Assembly: GCA_002692725.1 (NCBI GenBank)
Contig: NZLU01000039.1
Location: 62,001-126,000 of the forward strand
Length of the DNA stretch: 64,000 bases
From: Ponticaulis sp.
GTDB taxonomy: Bacteria; Pseudomonadota; Alphaproteobacteria; Caulobacterales; Hyphomonadaceae
Direction of reading: 5' to 3'
Under the pieces are notes generated by a model that was given only the letters and a program-made list of their open reading frames with translations, searched no databases and was not told the origin of the DNA. Below, one piece after another: positions 51,575-61,076 of the stretch (positions within the stretch are counted from its first letter, which is position 1; each line of letters starts with the position of its first letter). Position numbers and translations under genes: made by a program.

Positions 51575-52672
51575 CTAAAGCTTCTCAACGAGACTTTTAA
51601 TCGTCCTTGCACGGACGTCATAAGAGTAATCCGCCAGGAAAGTCCGTCGCGCCGTGTCCGACAAGGTTTGAATGCGCACCGGGTCGCTGGCCAACTCGCC
51701 TATTTTTGAGATCCAGTCGTCCATATCGTTGGCGTCGCACAGAACGGCGCTCTCGCCATCTGTCACGACATGTTCAACCGGCGGAATACGTGAGGAGACA
51801 ACGACGCAGCCGGCCGACATGTATTCGACAATTTTGAGTGAAGACAGACCCTCTATCGGGATAAACGGCGCGTTCGGACCGCCAAAGCCCTTGTCGGAAT
51901 AGGGCGCCAGACCAATTCTGAAAGACTGAAGCGCGTCTGAGATCTTTGCCTGATTCACAAACCCGGCAAGCGTAACATTTGCAAGACTTCGCAATTCTTC
52001 TGCGATTTCAGGATTTGACGCGGGATTTCCGTAAATAACAAATGACAGGGCTGGATGCGCGCACGCAATGGCGTGGACGACTTCAATTCCCTTGCCCGGC
52101 ATAAAGCTGCCGACATATCCAACGTCGTATTTTCTGTGTTGGCTTGCGGTGTCTGGCTGAAAGTCTCGGGCTGAGCTCGGCGCGTGGCAGACCTTAAACC
52201 GCTTCTGGTCTACCACTGGATCGATATCTTTCGAGAGTGCAACAGAATTTGCGACAAAACACAGACGCCGGACAGAAATGAAGCGCAGAAATCTCCGCCA
52301 AAAAGACCAATGTCGCGCCGTGTCGATGCGCTGGTGAAGCTCCAGAACAGTTGTCTTGCCCAGCAATGATGCCAGCACGGCAAGCGCTGGCATGCGCGTG
52401 ATATAGATATCGGCGTCAGAGTGTTTGCGGCACGTCAATAGCATCCAGACGGCAGCGAGGGATTTGTTGGGCTGTAAAACCGGCAGGATTTCAATGCTGG
52501 GATCCAGTTCATAGGCTGCGCGGATTTCCTCGGTGTTGGTGCTGGACTCTGGGCAGGCGAGCTGAATGTCGACACCGTGATTTACCAGCGCATTGCAGAG
52601 ATTGAGTACTGCGCCAGAGTTCGCAAAAGCGTTCGGAAGATCCTGACCGTAAATATAGAGCCATTTCGCCAT
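51575..52672 (-). CDS. Glycosyltransferase, GT4-like
   Basis: A 365-residue GT-B glycosyltransferase. The C-terminal half shows YDVGYVGSFMPGKGIEVVHAIA, NVTLAGFVNQ and the conserved E-x7-E motif in IPIEGLSSLKIVEYMSAGCVVVSS. Start at ATG 52672 has GGAGGGG upstream; a frame from 52720 lacks this. Its isolated position without other polysaccharide genes leaves the product unassigned (LPS, exopolysaccharide or glycolipid). Confidence 0.83.
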   Translation of the reverse strand: MAKWLYIYGQDLPNAFANSGAVLNLCNALVNHGVDIQLACPESSTNTEEIRAAYELDPSIEILPVLQPNKSLAAVWMLLTCRKHSDADIYITRMPALAVLASLLGKTTVLELHQRIDTARHWSFWRRFLRFISVRRLCFVANSVALSKDIDPVVDQKRFKVCHAPSSARDFQPDTASQHRKYDVGYVGSFMPGKGIEVVHAIACAHPALSFVIYGNPASNPEIAEELRSLANVTLAGFVNQAKISDALQSFRIGLAPYSDKGFGGPNAPFIPIEGLSSLKIVEYMSAGCVVVSSRIPPVEHVVTDGESAVLCDANDMDDWISKIGELASDPVRIQTLSDTARRTFLADYSYDVRARTIKSLVEKL

Positions 52673-52970
52673 GACATCCCCCTCCGATTGTCGAGTATGC
52701 CAGGGACGGTCGAAGTGCAAGAACTCTTACAATCTGGGTCTGTTCTGATCGCGCATGAACCAAAGACTAAGCAGAGGCAAAGCAAAGGCAGTCCTAAAAG
52801 TAGTCATGCCCCTTTTGGGCGAATGATTCCTCTGAATTGCGCGTCATGGGTGAGCTGACTTTGCAGTGCCGCCGACACATTCTAACAAAGTTTCGGGCAA
52901 ATTTTGCTGATCTGCCTGCTACCGGATCGAAAGGTGGCGCTTATCAGCAAGATCAAGGGTGGAATATTTC

Positions 52971-53423
52971 ATGCACGACCTGCAGAGCAGGACGGAGCGT
53001 CCGCGCGCGGATGGTCTGGTCTTTAAAATTTTGATTTGTTTTTTATTTTCAGTTGCTTGCTTGTTTCTGGATGCCAGCTCTGTTGTGATTGGCGGGCCAT
53101 ATTATCTGCCAATCCCGTATTTTTACACGCTTCTTTTTGTTGGCTGTTTTCTCAACAGCCAGATGCGCCAGGGACGACAGAGTGGTGCCGTAAATTTCCA
53201 TACCACCATCAATGTCGGCCTGTTCGTGGGCCTGAGCGGCTATATCCTGTTTGACTGCGCGCGAGGCGGGGCGACCTGCCCGGCTCAGACAAAGGGAATG
53301 GTGTTTGATATTGTCGTCTATCGCACCTTTCTGATTGCGTTTCTCGGCCATTTAGCAGCGATCGTGTTACTCAGGCTCGCGCTGTATCTCACTGACCGTT
53401 GGACAAAACCCGAAGCCTACTGA
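52971..53423 (+). CDS. Hypothetical multi-pass membrane protein
   Basis: A 150-residue protein with a polar start (HDLQSRTERPRADG) and about four hydrophobic segments (near 18-40, 45-62, 78-96 and 112-140). The ribosome binding site GGTGGA precedes ATG 52971. No recognised family. In 52673-52970, between it and the divergent glycosyltransferase, nothing else is supported. Confidence 0.6.
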   Translation: MHDLQSRTERPRADGLVFKILICFLFSVACLFLDASSVVIGGPYYLPIPYFYTLLFVGCFLNSQMRQGRQSGAVNFHTTINVGLFVGLSGYILFDCARGGATCPAQTKGMVFDIVVYRTFLIAFLGHLAAIVLLRLALYLTDRWTKPEAY

Positions 53424-53464
53424 GCAGTTGGAAAGCCGAAGGTTGACAAGCTAAAGTCAATAAC

Positions 53465-53488
53465 ATAACGCGTTATATAACGTGTTAT
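53465..53488. promoter_or_regulatory. Tandem MarR-type operators
   Basis: ATAACGCGTTAT (53465-53476, perfect palindrome) directly abuts ATAACGTGTTAT (53477-53488, one mismatch). They lie just before the GGAGG ribosome binding site of the MarR-acetyltransferase gene, so repressor binding would block its transcription. Confidence 0.75.
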
Positions 53489-53498
53489 GGAGGTAACG

Positions 53499-54455
53499 TT
53501 GAGCCAGGATGTCATTGCATCGAGCGGATATTTGTTTTTGGCGACTCGTATGAAGCGGCTCGCTGAGCGCATGCAGGCTGACGCCCTGAAAATCTTCGAA
53601 CGGAATGGCTTCGGCGAAATCACGCCGGCACATATGCCCATTCTCTGCGCGTTGGCCGAAGAAGATGGTCTGAGCGTCAGCGAAGTGGTGTTGCGGCTTG
53701 GGATTTCCCAACCCGCCGTCACCCGGTCGCTGTCTGGCATGCAGGCAGAAGATCTGGTGGTGCTCAGCCCGTCACCTGATGATCAGAGGCAGAAAATAGC
53801 ACGTCTCTCTGCAAAAGGCCGCGCGCTGGTTGCGATCATCCGACCGACGGCCTGGCGAGAAATCACTGAGGCCGCAGCCGACATATGCGCAGACCTGGAG
53901 AGCGATGTGCTTGGCTGTCTTGAAACGCTGGAAAAGCGCCTGGCGGACAAGCCGCTCATGGACAGGAAAGGCACGGTGAACGGGCTGGAAATCGTAAATT
54001 ATGCAGATGCGCTTGCAGATGATTTCTACCGGATCAATGCAGACTGGATTTCGAAAATGTTCGTTATGGAAGAGGCGGATGAAGAGGTGCTGCGCGATCC
54101 CAAACGGTTCGTCATAGATCAAGGCGGACAGATCCTCTTCGTACGAACGGCGGAGGGTCAGATCATCGGAACCGGCGCGCTCCAGCCCGTGGGCGATGAG
54201 GGGGATTATGAGTTCACCAAAATGGGGGTGGATGAATCCTATCGCGGGCTGAAGGTGGGAGCCTTCCTCATGCATGCGCTGTTGTTGCGCGCCCGACAGA
54301 TGGGAGTGAAGAAGCTGCATTTGCTCACCAATAAAGACTGCGTTGCGGCGATCAGCCTTTATGAGAAAGTCGGGTTCTATCACTCGGAAGAGGTGATGGA
54401 GCGGTTCGCGGCGAAGTATAAGCGGGCGAATGTCGCCATGCGCTATCCGATATAG
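53499..54455 (+). CDS. MarR-family regulator fused to GNAT acetyltransferase
   Basis: A 318-residue fusion. N-terminal MarR winged helix (about 1-140): FGEITPAHMPILCALAEEDGLSVSEVVLRLGISQPAVTRSLSGMQAEDLV. C-terminal GNAT (about 170-318) with the acetyl-CoA motif FTKMGVDESYRGLKVGAFLMHAL and LYEKVGFYHSEEV. TTG at 53499 is 5 bases after GGAGG and is preferred to ATG 53487, which overlaps the operator and has no ribosome binding site. The fusion would couple ligand-controlled repression with acetylation, probably of a small molecule. A cupin gene follows by 11 bases. Confidence 0.85.
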   Translation: MSQDVIASSGYLFLATRMKRLAERMQADALKIFERNGFGEITPAHMPILCALAEEDGLSVSEVVLRLGISQPAVTRSLSGMQAEDLVVLSPSPDDQRQKIARLSAKGRALVAIIRPTAWREITEAAADICADLESDVLGCLETLEKRLADKPLMDRKGTVNGLEIVNYADALADDFYRINADWISKMFVMEEADEEVLRDPKRFVIDQGGQILFVRTAEGQIIGTGALQPVGDEGDYEFTKMGVDESYRGLKVGAFLMHALLLRARQMGVKKLHLLTNKDCVAAISLYEKVGFYHSEEVMERFAAKYKRANVAMRYPI

Positions 54456-54466
54456 GGAGGGAGATT

Positions 54467-54838
54467 ATGACCCTGATTGATCGAACAAATCTTGTGGCCG
54501 CGGCAGATGCGCTGACGAAGACATGGTCTCCGCGGGTGATTGGAAAGGTAAATGATCAACTTATCAAAGTCGCGAAGCTGAAAGGAGAGCTGTGCTGGCA
54601 CGCACACGACGACGAAGACGAGATGTTCTATGTCATCGCAGGCGGGTTTCGCATGGAGTTTGAGACCCACAGCGTCGAACTCCGCGAAGGCGATTTCCTC
54701 ACCGTTCCGAAGGGCGTACGGCATAATCCGGTGGCGGAAGAAGACTGCTGGGTGATGCTGATTGAACCTGCGTCCACCCTCCACACGGGGAGTGAGGTCA
54801 CTGAGAAAACGAAGTCGCTGGCAGATCAGATGAAGTGA
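54467..54838 (+). CDS. Single-domain cupin protein
   Basis: A 123-residue cupin. The metal-binding motif 1 is ELCWHAHDDEDEMFYVIAGGFRMEF (His, His and Glu ligands), and motif 2 is FLTVPKGVRHNPVAEEDC. Cotranscribed with the MarR-acetyltransferase gene, so probably under the same repressor; may process or sense the compound that the acetyltransferase modifies. Confidence 0.85.
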   Translation: MTLIDRTNLVAAADALTKTWSPRVIGKVNDQLIKVAKLKGELCWHAHDDEDEMFYVIAGGFRMEFETHSVELREGDFLTVPKGVRHNPVAEEDCWVMLIEPASTLHTGSEVTEKTKSLADQMK

Positions 54839-54842
54839 GTTT

Positions 54843-55991
54843 TCAGTTTCTGGCGGCTGTATACGACGCTTCTGGAAACTCTTCAGGTAGTGTCTGGGTG
54901 AGATAGGTCCGACTGTTCTGCCAGTCGGCTGCGGTGTCAGCAAACACAGTATCCAGCAACGCCCGCACAGCCAGTTTCGCAATCATGTGTTGACGCCCCG
55001 CGCTGATGGTCTCGCCCAGTTCAAACGAGCAAGCCGGTACATATTCATCGGGTGAGACCAAACCAAGTTCAGGTCCACCAAATTTGCCGTCGAAAGGATG
55101 AGTATCGGTTCCGAACTCTGTTATCGAGCAGGCCAGAGCATCGGGATTTCCCAAAAGGCGTAAAGGGCCGGCCATAAGATTGGCGAAACCGGCATGTGTG
55201 CCGCCTTCTATTTCGAGCAGGCCGCCGGTCGCGATTTTGTCCGGCATGGGCGCTGCGTTTACCCTGTGGGGAACAATGGCGTCTTCTGTGCCGGAAATGA
55301 CCAGATAGGGCACGTTCGTTGTTGTGAAGAAGCCCGGGCCAAAGACATCCGCTGGCCCGGCCATGGAAATTGCGACTTTAATGCGGTCGTCACGCCATTC
55401 GGGGTGAAAAGTGACGAGCGTCGTCGTCAGTCCACCCAGTGACAAACCGATCGCGCCAATCCGGTTCGGATCTATGCTTGCCTCGAAAGGTTTCGCTTCA
55501 CCTGACAAAGCCAGCATCTTGTCGACGGCGAAACTCACATCACCGGGTTGGCTGGGCACGTCATCTATTGTTGGGCCACCGGGCGCTGCGCCATTTGACA
55601 GAGGAAAGCGCGTAGAGGCGACAACATAGCCGTGGCTGGCGAGATGCTCTGCGATGTATGCGCCACCTTCCCGGTCGGACCTGAAGCCATGGCTATAGAT
55701 GATCAGAGGCGCTGCACCGTTCAGGTCTTTGGGATACCAGAAGACTGTTGGAAGGGCGCGGGTGTCTGCGCCTTTAAAGTCTCCATTGGGTGGTGTCGCG
55801 CGACTTGTATCGACCCAGTCAAAGTCTGCTTTTCCGACCTCAAATGGTCCATCGGCCAGACGGGCCGCGCTTTCGCTGTTCCGCGGTGGCGGGGAGGGCC
55901 GCGTCGCATAAAGGCTGACGGCCAGAGTGATGATTGCCAGAATCAGCACCGCAAACAGGGTGATCCCGCTCCATTTTAAAACTCTCACCAT
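54843..55991 (-). CDS. Alpha/beta hydrolase, platelet-activating-factor acetylhydrolase-like
   Basis: A 382-residue membrane-anchored hydrolase. One N-terminal membrane helix (about 8-30), then LIIYSHGFRSDREGGAYIAEHLASHGY (oxyanion hole), nucleophile Ser in GAIGLSLGGLTT, Asp in SGTEDAIVPH and His in GGTHAGFANL. The SHGFRSDREG pattern is like bacterial PAF-acetylhydrolase II/dienelactone hydrolases. ATG 55991 follows GGGAGAGG. Substrate unknown. Converges with the cupin gene, only 4 bases apart. Confidence 0.82.
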   Translation of the reverse strand: MVRVLKWSGITLFAVLILAIITLAVSLYATRPSPPPRNSESAARLADGPFEVGKADFDWVDTSRATPPNGDFKGADTRALPTVFWYPKDLNGAAPLIIYSHGFRSDREGGAYIAEHLASHGYVVASTRFPLSNGAAPGGPTIDDVPSQPGDVSFAVDKMLALSGEAKPFEASIDPNRIGAIGLSLGGLTTTLVTFHPEWRDDRIKVAISMAGPADVFGPGFFTTTNVPYLVISGTEDAIVPHRVNAAPMPDKIATGGLLEIEGGTHAGFANLMAGPLRLLGNPDALACSITEFGTDTHPFDGKFGGPELGLVSPDEYVPACSFELGETISAGRQHMIAKLAVRALLDTVFADTAADWQNSRTYLTQTLPEEFPEASYTAARN

Positions 55992-56056
55992 CACCAATCC
56001 TCTCCCGATTTTATGTTTGTTTTCGAGCGTTTATCGGTTCGAGGCAAGCCGTGCGA

Positions 56057-56497
56057 TTAGCGCTGATACTTGATGAACTCGGTTTTTGTGGCCACCCGGT
56101 CATAAAGCTGTCGGGCGGTGTGATTGTTGTCTGCTGTGGTCCAGTAAACAGTCGAGCAGCCGAGCGCATCGGCTTCGGCATAAACGGCCTCGATTAACGC
56201 CCGGCCCGCGCCTGTGCCGCGCACGGCTTCGGAGACATAAAGGTCCTGCAGATAAATGACGTCCTCAGGGCGCCAGCAATGGCGATGCCGTAGGAAATGC
56301 ACGAGACCGACAGCTTCTTTGCCTTTCCAGGCCATGCGGCAGCGTGGCTCGTAGGGGCCATCGTCGAAAAAGCGGGAAAATGTGGTGTCGTAGACCGAGG
56401 TCGGCAGTTCGGACCTGTAAAACGTCAGATATCCTGTCCAGAGCTCGCCCCAGACAGGCCGGTCAGCCTGCGTGACGGGGCGAATTTCTACGCTCAT
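56057..56497 (-). CDS. GNAT acetyltransferase
   Basis: A 146-residue GNAT protein: VEIRPVTQADRPVWGELWTGY start, acetyl-CoA loop LYVSEAVRGTGAGRALIEAV and the final YDRVATKTEFIKYQR. Its start overlaps the bioY stop (ATGA), so it is translated with bioY. Substrate unknown; a link with biotin is only positional. Confidence 0.85.
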   Translation of the reverse strand: MSVEIRPVTQADRPVWGELWTGYLTFYRSELPTSVYDTTFSRFFDDGPYEPRCRMAWKGKEAVGLVHFLRHRHCWRPEDVIYLQDLYVSEAVRGTGAGRALIEAVYAEADALGCSTVYWTTADNNHTARQLYDRVATKTEFIKYQR

Positions 56498-57039
56498 CGG
56501 CTGCGGAAGCTCGGGATGACGCTCACGAGGAGAGCTGCGAGGCCAGATTTGAGAAGGGCGCCGATCAGGAAGGGATAAACACCGGTCGTCCAGGCTGTTT
56601 CAGCACCGAAGAGGTTCGCAAGCCAGGCAAAGCCAAGGCCCAGAATGATCGCGTGAAGCGCGGTAAACGCAGCAAAGCGCACGCCAATGCCAGCCCAGTT
56701 TTTCTTTGTTGTCACAAAGCCTGCGAGGAAGGCCGCAATCGGAAAGCTGGCGAGATAGCCAGCTGTCGGGCCAACAAAGGCCTGCGGGCCGCCCATGCCA
56801 TCAGCCAGAACCGGCGCGCCCAAAAAAGCAAGGCCCAGCCAGCCCAGAACCACGCCAGCTCCCATGCCGCCCCCACAGACTGCGCCGATCAGAAGCACCA
56901 TCAATGTCTGCATGGTGACTGGAACCGGCATCATCGGAACGGCGACATAAGACGAGGCCGTGAGAAGCGCGATGCCGCAAATTGCGATCGTAACCGGGCG
57001 GAGATAGCGGGCGGCAGCGGGCATGGCGAGTGTCTTCAC
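56494..57039 (-). CDS. bioY: Biotin transporter S component BioY
   Basis: A 181-residue membrane protein with about six helices, the S component of an energy-coupling factor transporter. MPVPVTMQTLMVLLIGAVCGGGMG and GGPQAFVGPTAGYLASFPIAAF are BioY signatures. GTG 57039 is preceded by AAAGGAAA; longer frames start at 57099 but lack support. BioM and BioN partners are not in the window; BioY alone can transport biotin. Confidence 0.93.
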   Translation of the reverse strand: MKTLAMPAAARYLRPVTIAICGIALLTASSYVAVPMMPVPVTMQTLMVLLIGAVCGGGMGAGVVLGWLGLAFLGAPVLADGMGGPQAFVGPTAGYLASFPIAAFLAGFVTTKKNWAGIGVRFAAFTALHAIILGLGFAWLANLFGAETAWTTGVYPFLIGALLKSGLAALLVSVIPSFRSR

Positions 57040-57120
57040 AATGAATTTTCCTTTGGTTCGTTCAGTGATTGGTCTGTCCCGGCCAATCAATGAGGTCAAT
57101 ACGAACCGCCGGTTTTTTGA

Positions 57121-58476
57121 TCAGATCTCACTGGGGCCTTGTTCGCTGAGGAGGTCGCCGGAGTGTTCGCGGCGCTCTTCCTCCACCCGGCGCTCAATGG
57201 AAGTGTCAGGGGCGGTATCGGCGGCGATGTCCGATGATGGGAGCGATGACGCTGGCGGAGCGGGCATCGAAGAGTCGTCTGTCTGTTCGATCAGCGCGGA
57301 GATCGCTTCGGTTTGCAGGGCGGCGGCGCCTTTGATGGAGATGCGATAGCTCGGATCTGGCAGCACGAACCCGGCAGCTTCCAGCGCGTCCTTCACAGAG
57401 GCAATGGCAACCGAGCGGGCTTTGGCAAAATCGCTGGAGCGTTGATCGAGCCAGCCAGCAAAGAAGAGATTGGTGGTGGATTCGCCAATCTCTTCGATGA
57501 CGGCGACTGTTTTCGGATCGGCGAGAACGAAGTCCAGCGCCTCAAGTGCTTGCTTGCCAGTGGCGAGCGCGGATAGAGCATCCTGTTCGGGATCAATGCC
57601 GAGAATGAAATCAAAGCGCCGCTCCGGATTGCGGGAATAATTGAGAATAATGCCTTTGAAGACGGTGGAGTTCGGAATCCGGAGATGATTGCCATCAAGC
57701 GTCATGAGTACAGTTGCGCGGGAGGTGAGACGGATGACGCGACCTTCCTGATCATTGATGGTAACATGATCATTCGGCTGAAATGGCTGGCGGACCGAGA
57801 GCATGATGGAGGCAATATAGTTCTCGATCGTGTCCTTGACCGCAAAGCCAATAGCAAGACCAAGCACCCCCGCCGCGCCGAGCAGAGTACCGAGAAACGC
57901 GGTTGCATCGAGAAGCGTCAGGGCCGCGATCAGCGCGATGGCGAAAAAGACGATCTGAATGCTGGTCGACAGAAGGTCTGAGACAAACCGGTTCGGCGTG
58001 ATGCGCTGCCAGAGTGCGTCGAATTTGGAGATCAGCCAGCCTGCGGCGAAGATGATGGCAAAGACACCGAGCGCGAGACCAAACAGAGGCAGATAACGGA
58101 CAAAGTCCTGAAGCCGGGTCTGGACTGCCTCGAAGGCGGGGCTGACGCGGTTAGAAACGGACAAATCCCGCGTGATCTGGTTTTCGACGGCCACAACGCC
58201 ATCGACGCGCTCTGCGAGCGCGACGGCGCGATCCGCAGCCTCAAGCGTTTGTGTGGTGCCAGACAGCGTGACAACGCCGGCACGGACATTGATCTCAACA
58301 GCGCTCAGTGTGGCGATTTCGTCGAAAATGGTTGAGAGGCGTTCGGCGATGACCGAGTCTGACGGCGCTTCGCTGTTCAGCTCAATCCGCGGTTCTGTTC
58401 CCGGATCATCCTGTGCTCTGACTGGTGAAGCCAGACACAGGCTGAGGCCTATCAGAAGAAGAATAAATCGGATCAC
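57121..58476 (-). CDS. BON-domain mechanosensitive channel (MscS family)
   Basis: A 451-residue protein: signal peptide (ending RAQD, near 22), a BON-like domain (about 30-105, with VRAGVVTLSGTTQTLEAADRAVALAERVDGVVAVENQI), two or three membrane helices, then the MscS pore helix FLGTLLGAAGVLGLAIGFAVKDTIENYIASIMLSVRQPF and cytoplasmic beta domain NDHVTINDQEGRVIRLTSRATVLMTLDGNHLRIPNSTVFKG. The tail is Pro/Ser/Glu-rich. The BON domain would be periplasmic and might bind lipid or anchor the channel. Lies downstream of divL. Confidence 0.9.
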   Translation of the reverse strand: MIRFILLLIGLSLCLASPVRAQDDPGTEPRIELNSEAPSDSVIAERLSTIFDEIATLSAVEINVRAGVVTLSGTTQTLEAADRAVALAERVDGVVAVENQITRDLSVSNRVSPAFEAVQTRLQDFVRYLPLFGLALGVFAIIFAAGWLISKFDALWQRITPNRFVSDLLSTSIQIVFFAIALIAALTLLDATAFLGTLLGAAGVLGLAIGFAVKDTIENYIASIMLSVRQPFQPNDHVTINDQEGRVIRLTSRATVLMTLDGNHLRIPNSTVFKGIILNYSRNPERRFDFILGIDPEQDALSALATGKQALEALDFVLADPKTVAVIEEIGESTTNLFFAGWLDQRSSDFAKARSVAIASVKDALEAAGFVLPDPSYRISIKGAAALQTEAISALIEQTDDSSMPAPPASSLPSSDIAADTAPDTSIERRVEEERREHSGDLLSEQGPSEI

Positions 58477-58562
58477 AAAAACTCAGCCGCTCCACACCAA
58501 TGAATAATGGCGCAGCCGGGCGCGGGTTCCAAGTCTGTCTTCAGGACGAAGCGTCGGTCGCC

Positions 58563-61004
58563 TCAGGCCGCTTGTTCGAGCTGGTCATTGCCATTGTTCG
58601 GCTGGGCGCCGGAGCAATCAACCGGCAGCATGCAGATGACTTTCGTGCCTTTGCCCGGCGCCGATTGCATCATCACCTGACCGCCGTGCAGCTCGACAAA
58701 AGAGCGGACCAGCGCCAGGCCGAGGCCAGCGCCCTGACGGTCTCCGGAATTGAAGCTGTCAAAGGCTGAGGCCTGTTTCTCATACTCAATGCCTTTGCCG
58801 GTATCGCTGACAGACAGCCAGATCATGTCTTCCTGCTTGTGCGCGCGGATTTTGATCTCACCACCAGAGTCGGTGAAGCGCAGCGCATTGGTCATCAGGT
58901 TGAAGAGGATCTGACGCAGGCGACGTTCGTCGGCCATCATGGTGCCAATGCCATCCTGAATGTCCGAGGTGACGTTGATTTCGGTGTCAGCCGCATTGGT
59001 GACGACAAGGTTCACGCTGTCGGAAATCACGGTTTTGAGGTCGACTTCGGAGATTTCGAGATCGAGACGGCGCGCCTCAATCATGGCGAGGTCGAGAATG
59101 TCGTCAATCAGCTTGGAGAGATTGTTAGACGCCGTGAGAATGGAGCCCAGGAAGTTCGACTGCTGTTCGTTCAGTTCGCCGACCTGACCGGATTCCAGGA
59201 ATTGGGTATAGCCAAGAATGGTGGTGAGCGGGGAGCGCAGCTGATAGCTGACATTTCGTACGAATTCCGTTCGCAGACGATCAGCGGCTTCGAAGGCTTC
59301 AGCGCGTTCGCGGAGGGCGTCCTCAACGCGGCGTGCGGCCGTCATGTCAACAAAGGCAACGAGGGTCGCGCCATCCGGAAGAGGCTGGGTAAGGTAGGTG
59401 ACGACTGAGCCGTCCGAGCGCTTCATCTCGCCCGTGGTCTCGCGACGGGCTTCAGAAGACGGGTTTGTGATATGGCCTTTAATATTCGCCCAGATGTCAG
59501 CATCGTGGAAGAGTTTGAGGCAATAATCGGTGATCTGAGAATAATCGACTTCGCCCGTAAGCTTCGCCGAATCGAGTTCCCAAAGGCGCAGAAAGGCTTC
59601 GTTATAGAGGCGCAGGCGGCCATCAGGGCCAAACACCGTGACGGCTTCGTGCAGATTGTTGAGCGTGGCCGATTGGGTTTTGATGAGCTGATTGTATTTC
59701 GCCTCAAGCGCCAGCTCGTCGGTCATGTCTTTGAATAGAACCAACAGACCACCAAGCGGGTGGTGCTGGCGCGTGACTTTCAGCGTCCGGCCATCGGGCA
59801 GGCGCCAGATGTCTTCTGCCGTGGAGGATTTCATCTGGTAATAAGCGAGCTCTTCAGCGCGCCATTCACCGAAATTCGGACGGGCTGGGAGTTTGCGGGC
59901 TGCGCGCAACTCATCGAGCACCTGACCATGACCGGGTTTTTCGATGAGGAAGCTTTCTTTCAGCTCCCACATACGGGCAAAGGCGCGGTTGTAGTAAACA
60001 AGGCGGCGATCGGCCCCAAAAATGACCACGCCCTCATCAATGTGGTTCAGGGTCTCGTCATGGGCGCGAACATGGCGCGTCAGGGTTTCGCGGGCCTCAA
60101 CCTCGTCCGTCATGTCGAAGGCCATTGCGCCGGCACCACCGGACAGCGGGAATGTCAGAACACGGACGGAGCGGCGCTCACCATTGATGGAAATCTGGCG
60201 GGTCTCCACAATCTCTTTATTCTGATCAAGGGTTTGCTTGACCTGGTCGCTGACCTGAGAGTCGAGATGGACTTGTTTATCGAGCGCCGTATCGAGGTTT
60301 TTGGATTCGACCGCGTCGAGATAAGCGGTGTTGGCCCATTGCAGACGACCTGTGCCGGACAGCCGCCAGGCTGGGAAGGGCGCTTTAGAGAGCATATCGA
60401 GGAAAGCCGTCGGATCGCGCGCGACCACCTGGCGGGCTTCTTCAATACGGAAGCGGGCTGAGCTTTCTTCGAGACCTTTAATGGTCGAATCGGTGAGCCA
60501 CATAACGGCGCGAGCGCCGGCTGTGCGGCCATCGGCTTCGAGAAAACGGCCAGACGGGCCGATGATGGTCAGCGAAAATGGTGCGCCAGATAGCCGAAGC
60601 TCTCTCAGGCGCTGGCGAAGCGAGGTGTCTTTGCCGGAGGCGTCGCGTGCTTCGAGGTCGGCCAGACCTTCCAGAATACGAATGGCCGGATCATCAGAAA
60701 CAGAATCGTCAGTGAAACGCAGGAGGCCTGCAAGCGCGACCGGAGAGCCGTAGACTTGAGGCGCACCGATTTCGTCAGAATCAAGCGCTTCATCTTCCCA
60801 GACGAGAATGATACCGGGATGGGCGTCGAAAATGCTTTCCGCGCGCGCAAGGTTTTCGTCAGATTTGTCAGCGCGCTGTTTGAAGCGGTTGGCGGCCCCA
60901 CGGTGTCCGTCCGTGACGCGCAGCGACCACAGCATGGATGACAGTGCCAGCGCAGACGCTCCGACAGCCACCATCACTGGTATCTGATCTGCACTCCACA
61001 CCAT
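58563..61004 (-). CDS. divL: Cell-cycle tyrosine pseudokinase DivL
   Basis: An 813-residue multi-PAS kinase-like protein. One membrane helix at 10-28, then several PAS domains (around 200-300, 315-430 and 440-555), a HisKA dimerisation region and an HATPase domain ending GAGLGLALVRSF. At the phosphoacceptor position the protein has Tyr587 (VRNVSYQLRSPLTTI) instead of His. This is the hallmark of DivL, which in Caulobacter acts as a non-canonical allosteric controller of CckA and thus of CtrA. Length and PAS content agree. Transcribed after a CtrA-type box. Confidence 0.93.
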   Translation of the reverse strand: MVWSADQIPVMVAVGASALALSSMLWSLRVTDGHRGAANRFKQRADKSDENLARAESIFDAHPGIILVWEDEALDSDEIGAPQVYGSPVALAGLLRFTDDSVSDDPAIRILEGLADLEARDASGKDTSLRQRLRELRLSGAPFSLTIIGPSGRFLEADGRTAGARAVMWLTDSTIKGLEESSARFRIEEARQVVARDPTAFLDMLSKAPFPAWRLSGTGRLQWANTAYLDAVESKNLDTALDKQVHLDSQVSDQVKQTLDQNKEIVETRQISINGERRSVRVLTFPLSGGAGAMAFDMTDEVEARETLTRHVRAHDETLNHIDEGVVIFGADRRLVYYNRAFARMWELKESFLIEKPGHGQVLDELRAARKLPARPNFGEWRAEELAYYQMKSSTAEDIWRLPDGRTLKVTRQHHPLGGLLVLFKDMTDELALEAKYNQLIKTQSATLNNLHEAVTVFGPDGRLRLYNEAFLRLWELDSAKLTGEVDYSQITDYCLKLFHDADIWANIKGHITNPSSEARRETTGEMKRSDGSVVTYLTQPLPDGATLVAFVDMTAARRVEDALRERAEAFEAADRLRTEFVRNVSYQLRSPLTTILGYTQFLESGQVGELNEQQSNFLGSILTASNNLSKLIDDILDLAMIEARRLDLEISEVDLKTVISDSVNLVVTNAADTEINVTSDIQDGIGTMMADERRLRQILFNLMTNALRFTDSGGEIKIRAHKQEDMIWLSVSDTGKGIEYEKQASAFDSFNSGDRQGAGLGLALVRSFVELHGGQVMMQSAPGKGTKVICMLPVDCSGAQPNNGNDQLEQAA

Positions 61005-61076
61005 ACGGTAACTCCACTTCGAATCGCTGCCGATAGTTTACAGATTCGGCCAGTTTAACGAAATGCGCTGTTTCAG

